9,578 nt of DNA from Methanosarcinales archaeon (GTDB taxonomy: Archaea > Halobacteriota > Methanosarcinia > Methanosarcinales > Methanogasteraceae). This document shows, piece by piece, positions 6,008 through 9,578 of this stretch. The number at the start of each line of letters is the position of its first letter. Position 1 is the first letter of the stretch. Below the pieces are notes generated by a model. The model was given only the letters and a program-made list of their open reading frames with translations, was not told where the DNA came from and searched no databases. The translations under genes were made by a program, and so were the position numbers. The stretch lies in NCBI GenBank assembly GCA_003661105.1, contig QMVM01000063.1, forward strand, positions 1 through 9,578, given 5' to 3'.

Positions 6008-6077
6008 GTACCTCGCTTCGGGATGAATTTGGGCATGATTCTGGTGAGATTTGGATATAATTCTGGAATAATTATAT
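6008..6077 (+). repeat. Duplicated gene tail plus downstream palindrome, copy 2 (remnant of a lost paralogue)
   Basis: Directly after the permease gene, CTT GCG TAC CTC GCT TCG GGA TGA (6003-6026) reads LAYLASG-stop. This mirrors the LLYLSSE-stop end of the 102-aa membrane protein at 1351-1374. The match continues past the stop codon into a palindrome with 8-nt arms, ATATAATT-N7-AATTATAT (6055-6077). This copy has a 10-nt insertion at about 6041-6050. No open frame precedes the tail; the upstream part of the gene is absent. It therefore looks like the 3' stub of a vanished paralogue. Confidence 0.62.
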
Positions 6078-6079
6078 AT
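6070..6079 (+). promoter_or_regulatory. Candidate TATA box for the calcium-repeat protein gene
   Basis: AATTATATAT is the right arm of the palindrome plus two bases. It lies about 65 nt before the ATG at 6141 and would start transcription near 6102, leaving a leader of about 40 nt with an AGGTGA ribosome-binding site. If correct, a protein binding the palindrome would cover the promoter. The position is plausible but untested. Confidence 0.38.
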
Positions 6080-6140
6080 ATGCATGACCACTGATTGAGT
6101 ATTGCCCGGATGGGCTAAACTCAAACAAGGTGAAAACAAA

Positions 6141-6557
6141 ATGAAGATAAGAACAATGACTGGAATCCTGATCGTTGCACTGGTCGCACTCTCCATAGGA
6201 GTCGCTGCTGCTCAGTACGGTCAGGGTGGCGGCGCTGGCGGTGCCCAATATGCGGATGCCGACGGCGATGGGATATGCGACAATCTCGGTGACCGCTCAG
6301 AATTCGTGGACGCTGATGGCGATGGGATATGCGACAATCTCGGTGACTGCGGACGTGGACGCGGTGGATGCGGATGCGGTGGATGTGGCATGGAGTTTGT
6401 AGATGAAGATGGCGATGGCATCTGTGACAACGCCGGCATCAATGGCAGGGACTCTGACGGCGACGGTATCCCAAACGGGCAGGACGATGATTATGAGCCG
6501 CCGCGAGATGGAAGCGGTCGCGGCAATGGCGGACAGGGCAAAGGGTGTAATCGATAA
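6141..6557 (+). CDS. Secreted small protein with EF-hand/thrombospondin-3-like DxDGDGICDN repeats
   Basis: This 138-aa protein has a Sec signal peptide (residues 1-24, cut after GVAAA before QYGQ). The ATG at 6141, with AGGTGA 8 nt upstream, gives a proper signal peptide; the longer frame from 6102 does not. The mature part has a Gly-rich lead (GQGGGAGGAQ), three copies of a D-x-D-G-D-G-I-C-D-N unit (in YADADGDGICDN, FVDADGDGICDN and FVDEDGDGICDN), and a fourth variant (DSDGDGIPNGQDDD) without Cys. A Cys/Gly patch, CGRGRGGCGCGGCG, sits between the second and third units. Such Asp-rich loops bind Ca2+ in EF-hand and TSP3 proteins. The Cys in each loop plus the CxC patch could add disulfides or metal binding. 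It precedes the Fe-S membrane protein, which also has a Gly-rich exported N-terminus, so a shared extracytoplasmic role is possible. The precise function is unknown. Confidence 0.9.
   Translation: MKIRTMTGILIVALVALSIGVAAAQYGQGGGAGGAQYADADGDGICDNLGDRSEFVDADGDGICDNLGDCGRGRGGCGCGGCGMEFVDEDGDGICDNAGINGRDSDGDGIPNGQDDDYEPPRDGSGRGNGGQGKGCNR
6264..6347 (+). repeat. Exact 30-bp tandem-spaced direct repeat inside the calcium-repeat gene
   Basis: Bases 6264-6293 and 6318-6347 are identical and lie 54 bp apart, encoding GDGICDNLGD twice. The third protein repeat uses different codons (near 6411-6430), so the first two units are a recent duplication or have been homogenised. Confidence 0.9.
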
Positions 6558-6568
6558 GCCTGTGCTGT

Positions 6569-6606
6569 GTGCGTGGAATGACCGCGCACTCTTTTTATTT
6601 TTTTTT
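6569..6606 (+). terminator. Hairpin plus long U-tract terminator
   Basis: GTGCGTGG (6569-6576) pairs with CCGCGCAC (6582-6589), 8 bp with one G-U, around an AATGA loop. It is followed by TCTTTTTATTTTTTTTT. It lies 12 nt after the calcium-repeat gene, so the Fe-S gene downstream probably has its own promoter. Confidence 0.78.
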
Positions 6607-6620
6607 GGGATCAAAAAATC

Positions 6621-6628
6621 TTTTAAGC
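6621..6628 (+). promoter_or_regulatory. Candidate TATA box for the 4Fe-4S membrane protein gene
   Basis: TTTTAAGC follows an A-rich stretch (possible BRE) and would start transcription near 6649, about 11 nt before the ATG at 6660. GGGAG at 6649-6653 could be a ribosome-binding site only if the transcript starts slightly earlier. Confidence 0.33.
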
Positions 6629-6659
6629 ACCGAATCCTGAGATATAATGGGAGCAGAAT

Positions 6660-7625
6660 ATGAAACGAAATACGATCTATCTATCAGTCTTCTGCATCGT
6701 TCTTCTCACAATCCTCGTTTGTGCGCCTATTCTGGCAGAAGGTAGAGGAAGAGGGGGCGGAGGTGGTGCCGGCAGTGGAGTGGGTGGCGACAGAAACACT
6801 GATATATCAGCCATTCTGGCAGGGTTATCATCGATAAAATTTATTCTCGGAGGGCTTGCTGCACTTTCAGGACTCATACTTCTAAAAACTGTCAAAATCA
6901 ACCAGAACATCCGAACACTCCTGATGTGCGCGGTCTTTGTGCTCTTTGGGGTGCTGGTGGTCCTGCACCAGCCAAACCCGCTGCGCGCAGTGGTTGATCC
7001 GGTAACGGCTCTCGCAACTGGCGGTGCGATCACGCTTAAGAAAGCAACGATGCTCGCCTTCATCGGCGGCTTGTCGGTCATCGGAGCAAAACTGTTCTGC
7101 GGGTGGGTCTGTCCGTTTGGAGCACTGCAAGAGATCGTAAACAGGATTCCGGCACCATTCCAGAAGAAGATCAAGCTGCCGTTTAAGATCTCGAACAGCA
7201 TCCGGATTTCGATCTTTGCTATTAGTTTAGTTATGGTTATCGGAACAGGTTGCGATCTTTACACATACCAGAACATCTTAAATCCGTTTGAGCTATTTGA
7301 CTGGCATTTTGAGCTGGTGCTGGCAGTTCTGGTTGGCGCGGTTCTGATCGCATCAGTATTTGTGTACCGTCCGTTTTGCTATCTTATATGTCCGGTCGGG
7401 CTCCTGACGTGGATGCTTGAGCATATAAGCATCTTCCGTGTGCGTCTTGATAGGGAGAAGTGCAATGACTGTAAAAAATGCATTTTAAAATCTTCATGTC
7501 CGTCTGTCAAAGCAATACTGGATGGTGACACGGTGCGACCTGATTGTTACGCATGTGGCGTATGCATCGATGCATGTCCAAAAGACGCGCTCGAGTTCGG
7601 AATCCGGAAAAAAACGAAGGCATGA
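6660..7625 (+). CDS. NapH/YccM-like polytopic 4Fe-4S membrane protein
   Basis: This 321-aa membrane redox protein starts with a signal-like helix (6-25) and a Gly/Arg-rich exported segment (28-45), followed by about five further helices (about 52-75, 86-103, 128-146, 181-198 and 218-237). Two membrane-linked CxxxCP motifs are present, C147/C151 (CGWVCPFGALQE) and C240/C244 (CYLICPVGLLTW), as in NapH, MauN, NosR and CcoG relatives. Near the C-terminus are two 4Fe-4S ferredoxin motifs: C268, C271, C274, C280 and C296, C299, C302, C306. The first is unusual, with five residues rather than three before the last CP. Such proteins pass electrons across the membrane, typically from quinol or a thiol donor to an extracytoplasmic or cytoplasmic acceptor. 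No partner reductase lies in the window. The Gly-rich N-terminus echoes the neighbouring calcium-repeat protein. The stop is 14 nt from the convergent radical SAM gene. Confidence 0.94.
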   Translation: MKRNTIYLSVFCIVLLTILVCAPILAEGRGRGGGGGAGSGVGGDRNTDISAILAGLSSIKFILGGLAALSGLILLKTVKINQNIRTLLMCAVFVLFGVLVVLHQPNPLRAVVDPVTALATGGAITLKKATMLAFIGGLSVIGAKLFCGWVCPFGALQEIVNRIPAPFQKKIKLPFKISNSIRISIFAISLVMVIGTGCDLYTYQNILNPFELFDWHFELVLAVLVGAVLIASVFVYRPFCYLICPVGLLTWMLEHISIFRVRLDREKCNDCKKCILKSSCPSVKAILDGDTVRPDCYACGVCIDACPKDALEFGIRKKTKA

Positions 7626-7639
7626 AAGGATGCCGCAGG

Positions 7640-8944
7640 TTATTTCCCGCGATACTTCTGCAGCAGCCTCGTTACCGCACGCACATCGCGCCCCTGCTGT
7701 CTGGCATCATCGAGACACGCCTGATACAGTTGATCGGTCAGGAGATCTGGCATTGACTTGCACATCTGGGCATGAAGCGTGAGATCGAAGCACCGTGCCT
7801 CGCTCTCTGTCATTTTCAGTGCTTTGTACTCGTCGGTATGTGCAATAAACGTCGGGTTCTCCGAATCATCTGTTTTTAGCACGAGATCTGCAAGATGAGT
7901 CTCCGGGATCGGCTCTGCGATGCTTATGAAAACATCATCCAGGAACGTATCCTCGATTAAGTCCTTTGTCAACTGGTAATCTTCGGCAGTCTCGCCCGGA
8001 TAGCCGACGATGAAACTTCCTGCAACCTTCACGCCGCACTGCTGCGCCAGTTCGATCGCATAAACGTTATTCTCCGCATCAACCCCTTTCCGCATCTCCT
8101 TAAGCATCTTGTTGCTTCCTGACTCGATCCCGTAATAGACCCAGCCCATCGTGAAGTCGTGGATCGCATGGAGCGTCTCCTCATTGACGTAATCAACCCT
8201 GATGTCGGGAACCGAGACATTTCTTCCCCCCATCACCTCTGCGATCGCTTGTAGCAGTTCGACAAACGCGCTCGCATTGACCGATTTTTTATGCGGGTCG
8301 TACTGGTACAGCGAACTCGTTCCGCCACTGATCGCGATCCTCTGAACGCCGCACCGCTTAAACTCCTTTATCTCCGCGATGATGTCCGCAATCTCACGGC
8401 TCCGAATCTTCCTTCCAAAGAACGCCGGGACCTGACAGAAGCCACATGCTCCGATGCAACCCCTGTGCGTCTCGATATACACATTCGCGCCCCTGATACT
8501 CTGGTCGCCGATGTCATCCGGTATAAGCGGCATCGGTCTATCGAGTTTTGCAGGTTTGGGCTCGGTCCGGATAACCTTACCATCGTTTCTGAACGCGATT
8601 CCGGAGATATCTTCCGAAACTCCGTTGTTTAGCAGTTCAAGCGTCGACTCCTCGCCTTCCCCGATGATAACGCCATCCACATCCAGTTCTCCAAGAATGA
8701 TGTCGGGATACGCGCTGATCGGACCGCCGACATAGATCGGTTTGCTGCTCTGTTTTGCGAAGTCCCTGATCCCGCTGTCAAGGAGATGGAGTGTCGAGTA
8801 CAGGCTCAGTAGTATTATGTCCGTGTCCGCGCTGACATCCGTAGTTTTGGTGAGCGTTACGTCAAATCCTGCATCTTGAAGGATTCCGCCGATCACCATC
8901 GAGCCATACGTGTAGATTTCGGGGGTGACGATTGTGATCTTCAT
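7640..8944 (-). CDS. mgmA: Cobalamin-dependent radical SAM methyltransferase, probable MCR glutamine C-methyltransferase
   Basis: This 434-aa protein has an N-terminal Rossmann-like B12-binding domain (about 1-125; MKITIVTPEIYTYGSMVIGG, GGPISAYPD, IIGEGEES) that lacks the base-off DxHxxG motif. A radical SAM barrel follows, with C163, C167 and C170 in CIGACGFC binding the 4Fe-4S cluster. Further SAM/barrel motifs are ISGGTSSLYQY (205-215), YYGIESGS (270-277) and VAGSFIVGYPGET (307-319). The length, the N-terminus and the ETHRGCIGACGFCQVPAFFG segment match, in my memory, the archaeal family that includes MgmA, which C-methylates a glutamine of methyl-coenzyme M reductase. A different peptide target remains possible. 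If right, the host has MCR. The ATG at 8944 has no ribosome-binding site but follows a TATA box by about 30 nt, suggesting a nearly leaderless mRNA. GC-rich codon use contrasts with the AT-rich 1550-2538 pair. Confidence 0.9.
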   Translation of the reverse strand: MKITIVTPEIYTYGSMVIGGILQDAGFDVTLTKTTDVSADTDIILLSLYSTLHLLDSGIRDFAKQSSKPIYVGGPISAYPDIILGELDVDGVIIGEGEESTLELLNNGVSEDISGIAFRNDGKVIRTEPKPAKLDRPMPLIPDDIGDQSIRGANVYIETHRGCIGACGFCQVPAFFGRKIRSREIADIIAEIKEFKRCGVQRIAISGGTSSLYQYDPHKKSVNASAFVELLQAIAEVMGGRNVSVPDIRVDYVNEETLHAIHDFTMGWVYYGIESGSNKMLKEMRKGVDAENNVYAIELAQQCGVKVAGSFIVGYPGETAEDYQLTKDLIEDTFLDDVFISIAEPIPETHLADLVLKTDDSENPTFIAHTDEYKALKMTESEARCFDLTLHAQMCKSMPDLLTDQLYQACLDDARQQGRDVRAVTRLLQKYRGK

Positions 8945-8970
8945 GGTTTGTTAATCTGGATGCGGTCATG

Positions 8971-8979
8971 GTATATTTG
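8971..8979 (-). promoter_or_regulatory. Candidate TATA box for the radical SAM gene
   Basis: On the minus strand CAAATATAC, preceded by an A-run, is centred about 31 nt before the ATG at 8944. Archaeal spacing puts the transcription start near 8950, so the mRNA would have almost no leader, in line with the missing ribosome-binding site. Confidence 0.42.
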
Positions 8980-9020
8980 TTTTTACTGCCGGGGGTGGCA
9001 TGACTGTTGGCAGTCGTTGG

Positions 9021-9110
9021 TTATTTCAGAGCCTCGCACTGCGCTTTGCGGATACGATGCTTAATATCGCTTAGAAGAACCGTATATTCATCCGGAACCA
9101 ACTCACTCAT
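9021..9110 (-). pseudogene. N-terminal fragment of a second DUF1016/YhcG nuclease gene
   Basis: An ATG at 9110 opens 29 codons, MSELVPDEYTVLLSDIKHRI then RKAQCEALK and stop. This is the usual start of DUF1016 proteins, whose N-terminal domain begins with a Y-x-x-L-L-x-x-I-K-x-R-I-R-x-A-Q helix and normally continues AVN-x-E-L-I-x-L-Y-W. Here a TAA occurs exactly where that continuation should begin, and the following sequence belongs to the radical SAM upstream region. The ATG overlaps the stop of the DUF1016 gene just upstream, as in a coupled tandem pair. The rest of the gene is lost, probably by deletion. The fragment is small, so the assignment rests on motif pattern alone. Confidence 0.6.
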
Positions 9111-9578
9111 TCGCTACGCCCTCCAGAAGCTTCGCCACCTCATCGACCTCCCTTATCAGTTCATCTTCCGTAGGCAGGTACAGCTTATACTTCGAAGCAA
9201 ATATCTGTGTATTATCCTCAGGCAGCGTATAGCGGGCGATCGTCTCTTTCTTATCGCGACAGAGAATAATACCAATCGTGCGGTTTTCGTCATCGGTCCT
9301 GACATCTCGGTCGTAGAAATTGACATACATCTGCATCTGCCTCAGATCCCGGTGGGTAAGCTTACCGATCTTCAGGTCAATCAGCACAAAACATCGCAGC
9401 AGACGGTTGTAAAAAGCAAGATCGATGTAAAAATGCTTGGCATCAAGTGTGATACGTTTTTGGCGGGTGACAAAGGCAAATCCTTTCCCCAGTTCCAGTA
9501 AAAAGCTTTGCAGGTTGTTCAGAAGGGCAGTTTCCAGATCTTTCTCGCTGTACGCCGCTTGCTCAGGTAGTCCCAGAA
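9103..9578 (-). CDS. DUF1016/YhcG-family PDDEXK nuclease, C-terminal part (5' end beyond window)
   Basis: The reading frame is open from the right edge to the stop at 9103-9105, giving 157 visible residues starting LGLPEQAAYSEKDLETALLN. The GTG-initiated portion from 9387 is not a real start, because the homology continues upstream of it. The catalytic PDDEXK core is visible: LELGKGFAFVTRQKRITLDA, then FYIDLAFYNRLLRCFVLIDLK with D52, D67 and K69 in visible numbering. The usual second acidic residue of the family (Glu in IELK) is Asp here. The following RQMQMYVNFYDRDVR and DENRTIGIILCRDKKE segments are DUF1016 signatures. The N-terminal DUF1016_N domain should lie beyond 9578. These nucleases associate with restriction, defence and mobile loci; the role here is not established. 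Its stop overlaps the start of a broken second copy. Confidence 0.9.
   Translation of the reverse strand, partial: LGLPEQAAYSEKDLETALLNNLQSFLLELGKGFAFVTRQKRITLDAKHFYIDLAFYNRLLRCFVLIDLKIGKLTHRDLRQMQMYVNFYDRDVRTDDENRTIGIILCRDKKETIARYTLPEDNTQIFASKYKLYLPTEDELIREVDEVAKLLEGVANE

Noticed and set aside
6297..6614. Minus-strand open frames over the calcium-repeat gene
   Set aside because: They mirror the GGC/GAT repeat composition, one runs through the terminator, and the plus strand has a signal peptide and repeats.
9001..9020. GACTG-TTGG-CAGTC hairpin as a terminator for the DUF1016 genes
   Set aside because: The stem is five base pairs and no U-tract follows it on the minus strand.
9007..9501. 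164-codon plus-strand open frame
   Set aside because: It lies opposite the DUF1016 nuclease, whose minus-strand translation has clear family motifs over the same bases.

Overview
The window looks archaeal and comes from an MCR-containing lineage (a methanogen, ANME or alkane oxidiser, possibly Methanosarcinales-like). The sequence-based reasons are GGTGA-type ribosome-binding sites, TATA boxes close to start codons (short-leader or leaderless transcripts), U-tract terminators, archaeal winged-helix regulators paired with small membrane proteins, a COG1361/MacB exporter operon, and a cobalamin-dependent radical SAM protein that resembles the MCR glutamine C-methyltransferase. The lineage is an inference, because no rRNA or other marker gene is present.

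Region 1 (1-540) is a mobile-element graveyard. An IS4-family transposase with an internal deletion and a frame change ends at about 425-438. The 3' end of a group II intron (domain V, exactly 34 nt, then domain VI) follows within 20 nt. This looks like an IS that inserted into an intron and then decayed. A small ORF of unknown function reads back into the intron tail on the minus strand.

Region 2 (712-1374) is an ArsR-like winged-helix regulator coupled to a 102-aa three-helix membrane protein. Region 3 (1550-2538, minus strand) has the same theme with unrelated parts: a seven-helix membrane protein overlapping an HTH_45-type winged-helix protein. This pair is divergent from Region 4 (2610-5990), a tightly spaced three-gene operon. 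It encodes an ABC ATPase, a secreted COG1361-type adhesion/S-layer-like protein with a C-terminal membrane anchor, and a MacB/FtsX permease. Together they probably form a MacB-like extracytoplasmic machine in which the anchored beta-domain protein takes the place of MacA.

An unexplained repeat links Regions 2 and 4. The last codons of the 102-aa gene plus about 60 nt downstream, including a TATAATT-N7-AATTATA palindrome, recur just after the permease gene, in front of Region 5. The second copy appears to be the tail of a lost paralogue.

Region 5 (6141-7625) encodes a secreted calcium-binding-repeat protein (three DxDGDGICDN units plus one variant), a clear terminator, and a NapH-like polytopic 4Fe-4S protein that also carries a Gly-rich N-terminal segment. 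Region 6 (7640-9578, minus strand) has the MgmA-like radical SAM methyltransferase. Upstream of it is the C-terminal part of a DUF1016/YhcG PDDEXK nuclease that runs off the window, overlapped at its stop codon by a 29-codon N-terminal fragment of a second DUF1016 gene.

No tRNA, rRNA or CRISPR array was seen. The strongest leads are the IS/intron nest, the duplicated gene-tail-plus-palindrome, and the broken second DUF1016 gene.
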